From: Anaerofilum hominis
GTDB lineage: Bacteria; Bacillota; Clostridia; Oscillospirales; Ruminococcaceae
Assembly (NCBI RefSeq): GCF_014287275.1
Contig: NZ_JACONZ010000001.1
Span: 744,001-808,000, forward strand
DNA length: 64,000 bases
Direction: 5' to 3'
Positions 36,106-44,702 of the stretch are shown here, one piece after another; the stretch's first letter is position 1, and each line of letters starts with the position of its first letter. The translations under genes and the position numbers were made by a program. The notes under the pieces are model-generated. The model did not search any database, was not told the DNA's origin, and worked only from the letters and a program-made list of their open reading frames with translations.

Positions 36106-36144
36106 AAAAAGCAGGCCCAGCTGTGAAAGCCGGGCCTGCTTTTT
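36106..36144. terminator. Terminator between lrgB and the LytTR gene
   Basis: Arms AAAAAGCAGGCCC and GGGCCTGCTTTTT around a 13-base loop; T-run on both strands. It separates lrgAB from the downstream LytTR operon. Confidence 0.85.
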
Positions 36145-36161
36145 GTATGGATCTCCACGCA

Positions 36162-36854
36162 TCAGAGCAGATATTTGAAAAAGATGGCCAGGATCACGGT
36201 AAAAACGCCGCACACCCCGATGGCGAGGCCGCTCATCGCGCCGACCGTCTCGCTCATCTTGACCGCGGTGGAAGTGCCTGCCGCGTGGCTGGCGCAGCCT
36301 GTGGCAAGGCCGGTGGCCACCTCGCTGTCGTCCAGATGGAACCATTTGGACAGACTGGGGGCCAGCACCGCGCCCAGTGTGCCCGCGATCATCAGCGCCA
36401 CGATGGTGATCTGCGGGATGCCGCCGTTCTGCTCGCTGATGGGCACCGCGATGGCGGTGGTCACCGACTTGGGCAGCAGGCTCGCGGTGAGGGTGGCGTC
36501 CAGCGAAAACAGCCTGCACAGCGCCCACACGCTGCCCACACTGGTCACCGCGCCCACCAGGCAGCCGCCCAGCACCGGGATGAGGTTCTTTTTCAGGATG
36601 TCAAAGTTGGCGTAGATCGACAGGCCGATCGAGGCGGTGGCCGGGAAGATCAGAAAGTTGATGATGTCTCCGCCCGCGTTGTAGTATCCCATCGGGATGC
36701 CGGTCAAAAGGAAAAAGGCGATCAGCAGCACCACCGCGATGAGCAGCGGATTTGCCAGCGGGCTTTTGAGCTTTTTGTTCAGCCAGACCCCCACCGCATA
36801 GGCCGCCACCGACAGCGCGATGCCGAACACCGGATTTGAGAGCACCTCAGCCAT
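36162..36854 (-). CDS. lrgB: LrgB/CidB-type membrane protein
   Basis: A 230-aa protein of the LrgB family with about seven helices. It has the motifs NFLIFPATASIGLSIY, LLPKSVTTAIAVPISEQ and GCASHAAGTSTA. Works with LrgA; the pair was first described as modulating murein hydrolases and later tied to pyruvate and overflow metabolite transport in several species. Starts 8 bases before the lrgA stop (overlap). Confidence 0.95.
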   Translation of the reverse strand: MAEVLSNPVFGIALSVAAYAVGVWLNKKLKSPLANPLLIAVVLLIAFFLLTGIPMGYYNAGGDIINFLIFPATASIGLSIYANFDILKKNLIPVLGGCLVGAVTSVGSVWALCRLFSLDATLTASLLPKSVTTAIAVPISEQNGGIPQITIVALMIAGTLGAVLAPSLSKWFHLDDSEVATGLATGCASHAAGTSTAVKMSETVGAMSGLAIGVCGVFTVILAIFFKYLL

Positions 36855-37230
36855 TTTCCTGCCCCTCCTTTTCCTTTCTCAGGCGCGCCTGCAGACGCAT
36901 CAGTCCTTTCACCGTCCAGCCGGTCGCACCAAAGACGAGAAAGGTGGTGACGACGCTGATAAAAAGGATGGGAAACAGGTTCGCCGCAATGAGGTCGAAA
37001 TAGTTGAGCACCCCCGCGCAGGCCGGCACGAACAAAAAGGCCATGTTCTGCGCAAACCAGTTGGACAGCTCTTTGATCTGCCGCACCTTGATGACGCCTG
37101 CCAGCAGCAGCAAAAACACCAGGATCATCGCCAGCACGCTCGCCGGAAAAGCGAACGGCAGCAGGGTCACCAGCCACTGGGCCGCAAGGCAGACCACAAA
37201 CAGAATGCCCACTTGCCACAAAATATTCAA
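36847..37230 (-). CDS. lrgA: LrgA/CidA holin-like protein
   Basis: A 127-aa protein with four helices and the family segment RQIKELSNWFAQNMAFLFVPACAG. I chose the TTG start at 37230 (MNILWQVGIL...) because GGGAGG stands 8 bases before it and family proteins begin just before helix 1. The frame extends upstream to ATG 37317, which would add a polar 29-residue extension with no ribosome site. A TATAAT (37328-37323 on the minus strand) lies upstream. Confidence 0.88.
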   Translation of the reverse strand: MNILWQVGILFVVCLAAQWLVTLLPFAFPASVLAMILVFLLLLAGVIKVRQIKELSNWFAQNMAFLFVPACAGVLNYFDLIAANLFPILFISVVTTFLVFGATGWTVKGLMRLQARLRKEKEGQENG

Positions 37231-37328
37231 GATCTCTTCCTCCCACCGCGGCGGGTCTCCCTGGGGCCCTATCGTCTTTCCCATCAAACGCACCGCGTTT
37301 TTGTTCAAATCGCACAAATGCTATTATA

Positions 37329-37739
37329 GCAGACCACCGGCGGCCTGCCTACTGTCAAAAGCAAAAAACAGCGGCCAAAAACGCCGTTCCTGTAAACCAT
37401 ATCGCCAAACAGCGGCCGGTCTGAGCACCGCGCCGCGCGAAACCGTCTTGCCTGCCGCCAACAAAGGCGGCAGCGGTCTGCCCTGCGCTGTATCTCAAAC
37501 CGGCCGCTGCTGCGGCGGCATGTTTCAAAAAGGGCTCTGTTCTCTTCACGGGATCGTCCGCTGCGTTCCCAGCGGACGCCGAACCAGGCGGCGGGCCGGG
37601 CGACCCTGCCCCCAAAAGCGGCGCGCCTTGCCGGCCGCGGGCCGCCCTCTCTGCGGCGGAACTGCCGTCTCTGCCTCGGAAAAGGCAACCGGCGGCCGCA
37701 GCTTTTTGCCCGCGCGCCGCGCCCGGCGCTCTCAGCGCC
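37329..37739. other. Non-coding stretch between lrgA and glyS
   Basis: GC-rich, no supported gene or repeat; contains the lrgA promoter end at its left edge and the glyS 3' region at its right edge. Confidence 0.5.
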
Positions 37740-39119
37740 TTAATAGGCGATCTTGTTCTCGATATAAGCGGCGAGCTCTTCGATCTTGATCCGCTCCTGC
37801 TGCATGGTGTCGCGGTCCCGCACGGTGACGCAGCCGTCGTTTTCAGAGTCGAAATCGTAGGTCACACAGATCGGCGTGCCGATCTCGTCCTGACGGCGGT
37901 AGCGCTTGCCGATGGAGCCGGCATCGTCATAATCCACCATGAACCGCTTTTGCAGCAGGGCGTACACCTCGCCCGCCTTGTCGTTCAGCTTTTTGGACAG
38001 GGGCAGCACACAGGCTTTGTAGGGGGCCAGCGCCGGGTGCAGCCGCAGCACCACGCGGGTATCGTTCTTCTCCGCGTCCACGACCTCCTCGTCATAGGCC
38101 TCTACCAAAAACGCCAGCGCGACGCGATCGGCGCCCAGAGAGGGCTCCACCACATAGGGCACATAGTGCTCGTTGGTCTCGGGGTCAAAATAGTCCTGCA
38201 CCTTGCCCGAGACCTCGTTGTGACGGCCCAGGTCGTAATCGGTGCGGTCCGCGATGCCCCAAAGTTCGCCCCAGCCGAACGGGAACAGATACTCGATGTC
38301 GGTGGTGGCCTTTGAGTAGAAAGAGAGCTCCTCTTTTTCGTGGTCGCGCAGGCGCATGTTCTCCTCTTTCATGCCAAGGCCGATGAGGAAGTTTTTGCAG
38401 TAGTCTTTCCAGTAATAAAACCACTCCAGGTCGGTGTCGGGCTTGCAGAAGAATTCCATCTCCATCTGCTCAAACTCGCGGGTGCGGAAGGTGAAGTTGC
38501 CCGGGGTGATCTCATTGCGGAAGCTTTTACCGATCTGGCAGACGCCGAAAGGCAGCTTGCGGCGGGTGGAGCGCTGCACGTTGGCAAAGTTGACAAAGAT
38601 GCCCTGCGCGGTCTCCGGGCGCAGATAGATCTCGCTTTTGGCGTCCTCGGTGACCCCCTGAAACGTCTTGAACATCAGGTTGAACTTGCGGATATCGGTA
38701 AAGTTGGCGCTGCCGCAGTTGGGGCAGACGATGCCGTGCTCCTGGATATAGGCGCTCATCTGCTCAAAGGTCATGCCGTTGGCGTCGCCGCCCGCGTCCT
38801 CGATCAGCTTGTCGGCGCGGTGACGGGTCTTGCAGTCCTTGCAGTCCATCAGCGGGTCGGAAAAGCCGCCCACATGGCCGGAAGCCACCCACACCTGCGG
38901 GTTCATCAGGATCGCCGCGTCCAGCCCCACGTTGGTGGGCGACTCCTGCACAAATTTTTTCCACCAGGCGCGCTTGACGTTGTTTTTGAATTCCACGCCC
39001 AGAGGACCGTAGTCCCAGGTATTTGAAAGGCCGCCGTAGATCTCGCTGCCCGAGAAAACGAAGCCCCTGTTTTTGCAAAGCGCGATGACCTTGTCCATGG
39101 TCTTTTCCGTGTTGTTCAT
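37740..39119 (-). CDS. glyS: Glycyl-tRNA synthetase, dimeric type
   Basis: Charges tRNA-Gly. The 459-aa class II enzyme has motif 1 ([17 protein letters not shown]), a zinc-ribbon-like insertion ([13 protein letters not shown]...CPNCGSANF), motif 2 ([20 protein letters not shown]), motif 3 ([14 protein letters not shown]) and the C-terminal anticodon domain. This is the archaeal/Firmicute-type single-chain form, not the alpha2beta2 form. The start is ATG 39119 with GAAGGA upstream. Confidence 0.97.
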   Translation of the reverse strand: MNNTEKTMDKVIALCKNRGFVFSGSEIYGGLSNTWDYGPLGVEFKNNVKRAWWKKFVQESPTNVGLDAAILMNPQVWVASGHVGGFSDPLMDCKDCKTRHRADKLIEDAGGDANGMTFEQMSAYIQEHGIVCPNCGSANFTDIRKFNLMFKTFQGVTEDAKSEIYLRPETAQGIFVNFANVQRSTRRKLPFGVCQIGKSFRNEITPGNFTFRTREFEQMEMEFFCKPDTDLEWFYYWKDYCKNFLIGLGMKEENMRLRDHEKEELSFYSKATTDIEYLFPFGWGELWGIADRTDYDLGRHNEVSGKVQDYFDPETNEHYVPYVVEPSLGADRVALAFLVEAYDEEVVDAEKNDTRVVLRLHPALAPYKACVLPLSKKLNDKAGEVYALLQKRFMVDYDDAGSIGKRYRRQDEIGTPICVTYDFDSENDGCVTVRDRDTMQQERIKIEELAAYIENKIAY

Positions 39120-39225
39120 TGTATCCTTCTCCTCCCTGTGCTGCACCGGGCCGCGGCCCCGGATGGGCCGTTCCAGTTACTTTTCTATTGTAAAGCAGGG
39201 GCTGGGGCAAGTCAAGGCCAAAAGG

Positions 39226-39255
39226 TTGACATCCGCGCGCGGGATGGTCTATAAT
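39226..39255 (+). promoter_or_regulatory. tRNA-Pro promoter
   Basis: TTGACA (39226-39231), 18-base spacer, TATAAT (39250-39255); both hexamers match consensus. It starts transcription about 25 bases before the tRNA. Confidence 0.9.
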
Positions 39256-39287
39256 TCAGTAGTTGCAGATAAGATAAAAAAGCATAT

Positions 39288-39363
39288 CCGGGTGTAGCGC
39301 AGCTGGTAGCGCGCCTGCTTTGGGAGCAGGATGCCGCAGGTTCGAATCCTGTCACTCGGACCA
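39288..39363 (+). tRNA. tRNA-Pro (anticodon TGG)
   Basis: 76 bases with encoded CCA. The acceptor stem is CCGGGTG/CACTCGG with one G-U pair. The D-arm is GTAGCGCAGCTGGTAGCGC, the anticodon arm CCTGCTTTGGGAGCAGG, and the T-arm GCAGGTTCGAATCCTGT. Confidence 0.98.
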
Positions 39364-39366
39364 TGG

Positions 39367-39393
39367 GTGAGTCCTTATCGGACTCACTTTTTT
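39367..39393 (+). terminator. tRNA-Pro terminator
   Basis: GTGAGTCC, 5-base loop, GGACTCAC, then TTTTTT, starting 4 bases after the tRNA. Confidence 0.93.
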
Positions 39394-39414
39394 GTTTTCT
39401 GGAAAAAGCAAAAT

Positions 39415-39447
39415 TTGCTGGCTAAGCCTATAAGAATATGATATTCT
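39415..39447 (+). promoter_or_regulatory. Promoter with embedded palindrome before the small membrane protein
   Basis: TTGCTG, 16-base spacer, TATGAT. The -10 box lies inside the palindrome AGAATAT-G-ATATTCT (39433-39447), a likely operator for a repressor not identified here. Confidence 0.5.
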
Positions 39448-39466
39448 CATTTTGAGGTGGCAGCTG

Positions 39467-39850
39467 ATGGAAATAATAATATCTGTACTTGGTGCAATAT
39501 CTGCTGTTATAGTAGCCGTTATCGGAGCAGTTCTCTCAAATAAAAACAGCAATATGCTTCAGTTAAGAAAACTGAAAGAAGAGCACTATATTTCATATAT
39601 TGAATCTTTACATAATCTCGCAGCGAACAATAGTAGTAGAGATGCCATTTCAAAATATACTTATCATCGTGATAAGCTGCTTATTGTAGGAAGTGAGAAA
39701 GTTGTAAAAAGTATATTGCAGTATGAAAATGAGGCCGTAGGGAAAGAAACTAATCTTCATGATGAGTTTCTCACTAATGTAGTAAAAGCAATTAGGCAGG
39801 ACCTCAAAATTAAAGACAAAAACTTTCCGCAGATTTACCTAAAAAAGTAA
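39467..39850 (+). CDS. Small single-pass membrane protein of the tRNA-Pro island
   Basis: A 127-aa protein with one N-terminal helix (about residues 2-23), then a charged, mostly helical cytoplasmic domain (LQLRKLKEEHYISYIESLHNL and onwards). I do not recognise a family. Its AT-rich composition differs sharply from neighbours, and it starts 104 bases after tRNA-Pro, so it is probably foreign DNA. ATG 39467 follows GAGGTGG. Membrane anchoring and position near an AIPR-like gene make a defence role conceivable but unproven. Confidence 0.75.
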   Translation: MEIIISVLGAISAVIVAVIGAVLSNKNSNMLQLRKLKEEHYISYIESLHNLAANNSSRDAISKYTYHRDKLLIVGSEKVVKSILQYENEAVGKETNLHDEFLTNVVKAIRQDLKIKDKNFPQIYLKK

Positions 39851-39937
39851 CACAGATAAAAACCTCTTGCTTGCTGCGCTAAAGCCATTGAAACAGCTGG
39901 GTTTTCCCAGATCCTATACTTACCCTCCGACCAACTC

Positions 39938-40053
39938 AGAAACGCCCCTTATGGCACGGGTCCCCGTCTTTGGCGAGGCCCCTTAGCCGAACGGGGCGTT
40001 TCTTCGCTTTCGGGGCGGACCCGCTTCGCTGGGCTCCGCCCCGAGGGGGAACG
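39938..40053. repeat. Structured element, copy A
   Basis: Contains the long-range inverted repeat AGAAACGCCCC (39938-39948) / GGGGCGTTTCT (39993-40003) and a stem with CGGGGCGGA/TCCGCCCCG (about 40010-40043). From 39971 it aligns without gaps to copy B 350 bases downstream. No coding evidence. Confidence 0.55.
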
Positions 40054-40320
40054 GGGATGCCAATATCGATTTTGCGCAGCAGTGGCACTACGAATGCCCC
40101 TCACATGGTCATAAGGACAAAGACAGCTTTGGTAAACCGCCAAAGCTGTTTTTGCTTTCCTAAACGACTGCTCTGAAATACCCTCTCACAATTTTATCAA
40201 AATATTTTGAGGCCACATGCAGACAGAATCCCTGCTCCATTTCCATGTTTTCTTGCTGTGTCTCGAAACAAAGCTGCAGATCGACTTTCGTTACATATTG
40301 TGCCGCAAAACCCTGCCTGT
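40054..40320. other. Non-coding spacer in the tRNA-Pro island
   Basis: Less GC-rich than the chromosome average, no supported gene. It separates the two copies of the structured element. Confidence 0.45.
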
Positions 40321-40404
40321 GTGCGAGGCCTCTTCACCGCACGAAATGTTTCTGTGCTTTCGAGCGGGACCCGCTATGTCCTGCTCTGCCCCGCGAGGGT
40401 GAGA
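40321..40404. repeat. Structured element, degenerate copy B
   Basis: Ungapped match to 39971-40054 (about two thirds identical by eye), sharing GCGAGGCC, GTTTCT, GCTTTCG, ACCCGCT and GCCCCG blocks in the same order. It has lost part of the stem pairing seen in copy A. Confidence 0.45.
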
Positions 40405-40490
40405 AAAAACAGATTTCGCCCTGGCGCGGCAGGGATGCGGCGGGATAAGGCCCGCCCTTTTCCTGTCGGACGGTAAGGCGGATTTTTTGC

Positions 40491-40519
40491 TTGCAAATAA
40501 TTTTTCCGTCTGTTATCCT
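40491..40519 (+). promoter_or_regulatory. Promoter of the AIPR-like gene
   Basis: TTGCAA, 17-base spacer, TATCCT; the leader to the start is about 190 bases. Confidence 0.55.
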
Positions 40520-40533
40520 AAAGGGGAAGTCCT

Positions 40534-40549
40534 AATAGCATGTGCTATT
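40534..40549. promoter_or_regulatory. Palindrome in the AIPR-like gene leader
   Basis: AATAGCA-TG-TGCTATT just after the expected transcription start; a candidate repressor site or leader hairpin. Confidence 0.45.
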
Positions 40550-40713
40550 GAGGCAGCCAAAATTTATATGTAAGATATGAATTTGTGGGCACAACTGAAT
40601 TGACAGATAAAAGCGGATGGGCATTGGCCGATCTTTTTTTGCTGTATTTCTCTGTTGGCTGCATCTTCGTGTCTTGCATGCGAAGGTGTTTTTATTTTCG
40701 AAAGGAGATCATT

Positions 40714-41892
40714 ATGCCAAAATTTGAAATGCATGCAAGAGAATTCAAAACCATGAGAGACCCCAACCGCAAACCCGGCGGCCACACCAAGTACATCTGC
40801 TACCTGGACACGGCCACGCTTCCATCGGAACTGCAAAACTGGAGTAAAACAAACCCCCGCGACCAGAAAATGACTACGGCCACCGCAAAAGCGATTCGCA
40901 CAAGCCTTTTGGAAAACGATGAGTTTCACGAGCTGAATCGCGGTCTTCTTTTTTCAGTTGAATCCGTAAAATATGACAACCGAAACGAGACCCTCACGGT
41001 TGAAATGGCCAATGACGATGTCCACGGGAATATTGACGGCGGACACACTCTCCGCGCGATCTATGAAGCCAAAAAATCCGGCCAGCCGCTTGAAGGCCGA
41101 TATGTATTCGCAGAGTTTTTTGTGGGTCTCAAGTCCCCTGTGGAACTTGCTGCGGCAAGAAACACATCGGTCGCGGTTGACCTGAAATCCCAGGAAGAGC
41201 TGAAGCGGAGTTTCGATACCCTGAAAAAAATCCTCGCTCCGTTTCCTTTTGAGAACCGCATCGCCTATCGGATGAACCAGCATTGGGGAGAAAAGATCCC
41301 GGTCATCGATGTCCGCGAAATCATCACGATTCTAAATATGTTTAACCAGAATCTTTACCCTATTCGCGGCAAAGAAGGGCTTTCGGGAGAAGGACAGCCC
41401 ATCCAGAGCTATACCGGCAAAGAGATTAGTTTGACTCGCTTTTTAGGCCAGGGCAAAGAACCCCGAGAGCGGATTCTGTGCAATATGCAACCTGTCGTAA
41501 GCGATATTTTTCGGCTGTGGGAAACCGTCGAGTGCGAGTTCCCGCAAAAGGTAAAAAACAACAAGCGGCTATACGGTGCAAAAAAATATTCTCAATACAA
41601 GAACAACGAAATCGTGGGCCACAGCATGCTTTATCAGGCCGAGCTCCGATATCTTGTCCCCAAGGGAATCCTTTATCCGGTGGTCGGCGCTTTCCGGGCC
41701 CTGATCCAGGTTGACGAGAGCACTGGCGCTTATTCCTGGAAAAAGGATCCCTGCGGTGTCTGGCAGGAATTGGGGGACCGTCTTGCCCAGATTGTCTGGG
41801 ACGAAAAAGAGGAAAACCCGGAGTATCTGGGCAAAAGCCGCAATCTATGGAGCAACCTTTTCAAAGAAGTTCTGCTTTATACCCTTGTGTAA
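40714..41892 (+). CDS. AIPR-like protein (abortive infection/phage resistance family)
   Basis: A 392-aa protein. The core block reads ELNRGLLFSVESVKYDN followed by GNIDGGHTLRAIYEAKKSG. This has the layout of AIPR and the related DGQHR/DndB families, where a short asparagine/glycine loop (NGGQT or DGQHR) follows a strand. The C-terminal half is helical and unassigned. AIPR proteins are linked to abortive infection, so a defence role is inferred. ATG 40714 follows AAAGGAG by 6 bases; the frame extends upstream to 40585 without a ribosome site. Single gene with its own promoter and strong terminator. Confidence 0.72.
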   Translation: MPKFEMHAREFKTMRDPNRKPGGHTKYICYLDTATLPSELQNWSKTNPRDQKMTTATAKAIRTSLLENDEFHELNRGLLFSVESVKYDNRNETLTVEMANDDVHGNIDGGHTLRAIYEAKKSGQPLEGRYVFAEFFVGLKSPVELAAARNTSVAVDLKSQEELKRSFDTLKKILAPFPFENRIAYRMNQHWGEKIPVIDVREIITILNMFNQNLYPIRGKEGLSGEGQPIQSYTGKEISLTRFLGQGKEPRERILCNMQPVVSDIFRLWETVECEFPQKVKNNKRLYGAKKYSQYKNNEIVGHSMLYQAELRYLVPKGILYPVVGAFRALIQVDESTGAYSWKKDPCGVWQELGDRLAQIVWDEKEENPEYLGKSRNLWSNLFKEVLLYTLV

Positions 41893-41963
41893 GCCCCATT
41901 TTTCCTGACAGCAGAAAAGCCGTTGACAGGAGGATCTTTCTCAAATCCTGTAATCATTTTCCG

Positions 41964-41999
41964 CCCCCTCTGAAATCCCTGATTTCAGAGGGGGTTTTT
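41964..41999 (+). terminator. Terminator of the AIPR-like gene
   Basis: 14-bp perfect stem CCCCCTCTGAAATC and complement with loop CCT, then TTTTT. Confidence 0.92.
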
Positions 42000-42670
42000 C
42001 ATACATGAGCGGCAAAGGCACCGGCCCGGCATCCGCAGCCGTCTTTCGTCCAAAAGCCGCTTCTTTTTAAACTCTTTGCATTCTTCCCTCTCTGCTGGTT
42101 TGCGGCTCTGCGCCGTGGCGGGCAGCTGTGCGGGAGCCTTGCTTTTCTCACCCGAGCGGCCTATCGGGAGGTCCGCGTTTTTCCGCAGCCCGCCCTGCCC
42201 GGGGCAGCGCCGGCGCCGGCTTTCGCAGCGGATCTGCTTCCCCGCAGCCCTCCCGCTTCCAGCCCCCCGCTTTCTTTCGGCTCTGCCCTGCAGAGAAGAG
42301 CATCCCTTTCCATCGTTTTGGGGTCGATGCCGGCTTGGGGACATCTGCTGCGGAGCCGGGACGCCCGCAGATCGATTTTTGCCGTCAGCTTCTGCGTGAA
42401 AGTCTTTTCCGCGCTTGCTCAATACGCTATAATAGCAGCAGCGTCTCTTTCGCGGCGGGGAGCGCCCGGCCTCACGCGCGCGGGCTCCGGTCTGCGTTTT
42501 GCACGCGCGCTTTTCCCTGCCAAGCGAAAGCACCGCCCCGAGGCCTTCCGTGATCCGTGTTGTTCCGCGCACAAAGGGCGGTCCAAAAGCGGGCGGGGCG
42601 TTCCTCTTCTGCTCATCACGGCGCAGCCATGAAACACGCCAACTGCCAAAAAAGGACAAGGAGCATCGTT
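42000..42670. other. Non-coding stretch before the SGNH-deformylase operon
   Basis: GC-rich again, marking the right edge of the island. No supported gene. A consensus -10 box TATAAT lies at 42428-42433 with a poor -35; it may start the downstream operon with a leader of about 230 bases. Confidence 0.5.
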
Positions 42671-43243
42671 ATGCGCATCCTCATGCTGGGCAACAGCTTT
42701 ACCCTTGCCAACCATCTGCCGCAGATGCTGGCCGGGCTGACCAATGCGCAGGTGGCCCACCACACCCGGGGAGGCGCGCGGCTGGCAGAACAGCTGAACC
42801 CCAAAACAAAGCTGGGCGCCAGGACCCAGGCAGCGCTGGCCACGGAACGGTGGGACTATGTTATCCTGCAGGAGATGAGCCACGGCCCCATCACTGCCCC
42901 AGAGCGTTTCTTTGCCAGTGTGGAGCAGCTCTGCAGACAGATCCGGGCAAACGGAGCCGTGCCCATTCTCTATGCCACCTGGGCCTATCAAAAAGGCGGG
43001 GCCAGGCTGATGGCCAGGGGCTGGGACTATGACGAGATGGCCCGCAAGCTGTCTGAGGCCTACCAGAAAGCCGCGCGGGAGAACAACGCTCTGCTTGCCA
43101 ATGTGGGCCAGCAGTTTTATGCGTTGTCCGGCACACAAAACCTCTATGCCGCCGATGGGGTCCACCCCAATGAGCGGGGCTCCCGCATTGCGGCCCAGAC
43201 CCTCGCGGCGGTCATTCCACAAAACAAGGAGGACCAACGATGA
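42671..43243 (+). CDS. SGNH-hydrolase-like protein (DUF4886-like)
   Basis: A 190-aa alpha/beta protein. The N-terminal block MRILMLGNSFTLANHLPQML is the GNSFT variant of the GDS(L) motif with a candidate catalytic serine. VILQEMSHGPI corresponds to the oxyanion block, and DGVHPNERGSRI near the C-terminus gives the Asp-His pair. Probably an esterase or deacetylase; substrate unknown, no signal peptide. Overlaps the deformylase start by 4 bases. Confidence 0.85.
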   Translation: MRILMLGNSFTLANHLPQMLAGLTNAQVAHHTRGGARLAEQLNPKTKLGARTQAALATERWDYVILQEMSHGPITAPERFFASVEQLCRQIRANGAVPILYATWAYQKGGARLMARGWDYDEMARKLSEAYQKAARENNALLANVGQQFYALSGTQNLYAADGVHPNERGSRIAAQTLAAVIPQNKEDQR

Positions 43244-43650
43244 TCCGCGAGATCTGCAAGGATGAGACATTTCTGGCCCAAAAAGCGGAGCCCGCCACGC
43301 AGGATGACCTGCAGACAGCCGCGGACCTGCTGGAGACATTAGAGCATCACAAGGACGGCTGCGTGGGCATGGCGGCCAACATGATCGGCGTCAACAGGCG
43401 CATCATCGCCTTTGACAACGGGGGTGAATACATGGTCATGTTCAACCCGGAGATCGTCAAAAGATCGCAGCCATACCAGGCGGAGGAGGGCTGTCTTTCC
43501 CTTACCGGCGTCCGCCCGGCCAAGCGGTGGAAGTCCATCAAGGTGCGCTGGCAGAATGAAAAGTTTCAGGAGCGTATCAGGGCCTTTACCGGCTGGACCG
43601 CTCAGATCATCCAGCATGAGATCGACCATTGCGAGGGCATCCTCATTTGA
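43240..43650 (+). CDS. def: Short peptide deformylase
   Basis: A 136-aa protein with the three metalloprotease motifs in order: GCVGMAANMIG (normally GxGLAAxQxG), EEGCLSL and HEIDHCEGI. All metal ligands (Cys in EEGCLSL and the two histidines of HEIDH) are kept. It lacks the usual C-terminal extension and ends two residues after the HExDH helix. The family removes formyl from nascent proteins. The variant first motif and short length suggest a secondary deformylase. It is translationally coupled to the SGNH protein. Confidence 0.88.
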   Translation: MIREICKDETFLAQKAEPATQDDLQTAADLLETLEHHKDGCVGMAANMIGVNRRIIAFDNGGEYMVMFNPEIVKRSQPYQAEEGCLSLTGVRPAKRWKSIKVRWQNEKFQERIRAFTGWTAQIIQHEIDHCEGILI

Positions 43651-43805
43651 GGGGGACGGCGCTGAAGAAGTGTAAAATCGCCATTTTTTGCCCGGCTCCC
43701 TCTGACGCTGCGGCGGCGCGGCACCGGGTCTTCCGTCTCTGCGCGCGCCGTGCAGGAGCAGGACAGGCCTTTCCCGCCCGCAGCTGAAAAAAGCCGGAGT
43801 GCTCT

Positions 43806-43846
43806 GGGCGGAGGGCCCGCACCGTGCGTCCGCCCTTTGTTTTTTG
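43806..43846 (+). terminator. Terminator-like hairpin after def
   Basis: GGGCGGA/TCCGCCC with a 16-base loop, followed by TTTGTTTTTTG. Confidence 0.65.
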
Positions 43847-43985
43847 TCCCGCGCTGCGGAACAGAAAATTTTTATAACGGCCCTGCGGGCCCGCGGGCCG
43901 TCCCGCTTTGCGGCGGCGTTTCCCTGCCGGGCAGCGCCCCGGCAGGCGGAGCAAATGGAGATATCGACTTGAAAGAGGTGCGGCG

Positions 43986-44702
43986 ATGTTTAAGGACAAA
44001 ATTGCGGTCATTACCGGCGGAGCCAAAGGCATTGGAAAAACCATTGCAGAGGAATTCCGCAAAGCAGGCGCCCGGGTGTGCGTGATCGATCTGCTGCCGG
44101 GCGGCTACTATCAGGGCGATCTGGCCGACCAGACTGTTTTAGATGACTTTGCCCGCAAGGTCATCGCGGACTGCGACCATGTGGACTATCTTATCAATAA
44201 CGCGCTTCCCCTGATGAAAGGCCTGGACGCCTGCACTTACGAGGAATTCAACTATGCCCTGCGGGTGGGCGTCACCGCGCCTTTTTATCTCACCCAACTG
44301 TTTGTCCCCCATTTCGCCCCCGGCGCCTGCATCGTGAACATCTCCTCCTCCCGGGACCGGATGAGCCAGCCCCAGACCGAGAGCTACACGGCGGCCAAGG
44401 GCGGCATTTCCGCTTTGACCCACGCGCTTGCCGTGAGCCTGGCGGGCAAGGTGCGGGTCAACGCCATCTCGCCCGGCTGGATCGACACCGATGGCACCGT
44501 CCACACGGGCCCCGACGCCGCCCAGCAGCCCGCCGGCCGGGTGGGGACCCCGCTGGATATTGCCAACCTGGCGCTTTACCTCTGCTCCGACAAGGCGGGC
44601 TTTATCACCGGAGAAAACATCTGTATTGACGGCGGCATGACCCGCCAGATGATCTATCACAATGATTTCGGCTGGACCCTGGAGGGAGGCGGCGCCCGAT
44701 GA
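43986..44702 (+). CDS. Short-chain dehydrogenase/reductase
   Basis: A 238-aa classical SDR. It has the cofactor loop ITGGAKGIGKTI, an NNA-type block (LINNALPL), a catalytic Ser in NISSSRDRM, and the YTAAKGG active-site Tyr/Lys. PGWIDTDGT and the C-terminal GENICIDGGMT complete the pattern. ATG 43986 follows AGAGGTG. First of three overlapping genes (SDR, YfcE, DUF6933). Substrate not predictable. Confidence 0.93.
   Translation: MFKDKIAVITGGAKGIGKTIAEEFRKAGARVCVIDLLPGGYYQGDLADQTVLDDFARKVIADCDHVDYLINNALPLMKGLDACTYEEFNYALRVGVTAPFYLTQLFVPHFAPGACIVNISSSRDRMSQPQTESYTAAKGGISALTHALAVSLAGKVRVNAISPGWIDTDGTVHTGPDAAQQPAGRVGTPLDIANLALYLCSDKAGFITGENICIDGGMTRQMIYHNDFGWTLEGGGAR

Noticed and set aside
39146-39225. 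T-box leader for glyS
   Set aside because: The space between glyS and the divergent tRNA-Pro promoter is too short for a T-box, and no T-box sequence or antiterminator is visible.
39288-42000. Integrase or attachment-site duplication for the tRNA-Pro island
   Set aside because: I looked for a second copy of the tRNA-Pro 3' sequence and for an integrase gene; neither is visible, so the island's mode of entry stays open.
42419-43339. 306-aa minus-strand open frame opposite the SGNH hydrolase
   Set aside because: Antisense shadow; the GNSFT and DGVHPNERG motifs are on the plus strand with a good ribosome site.
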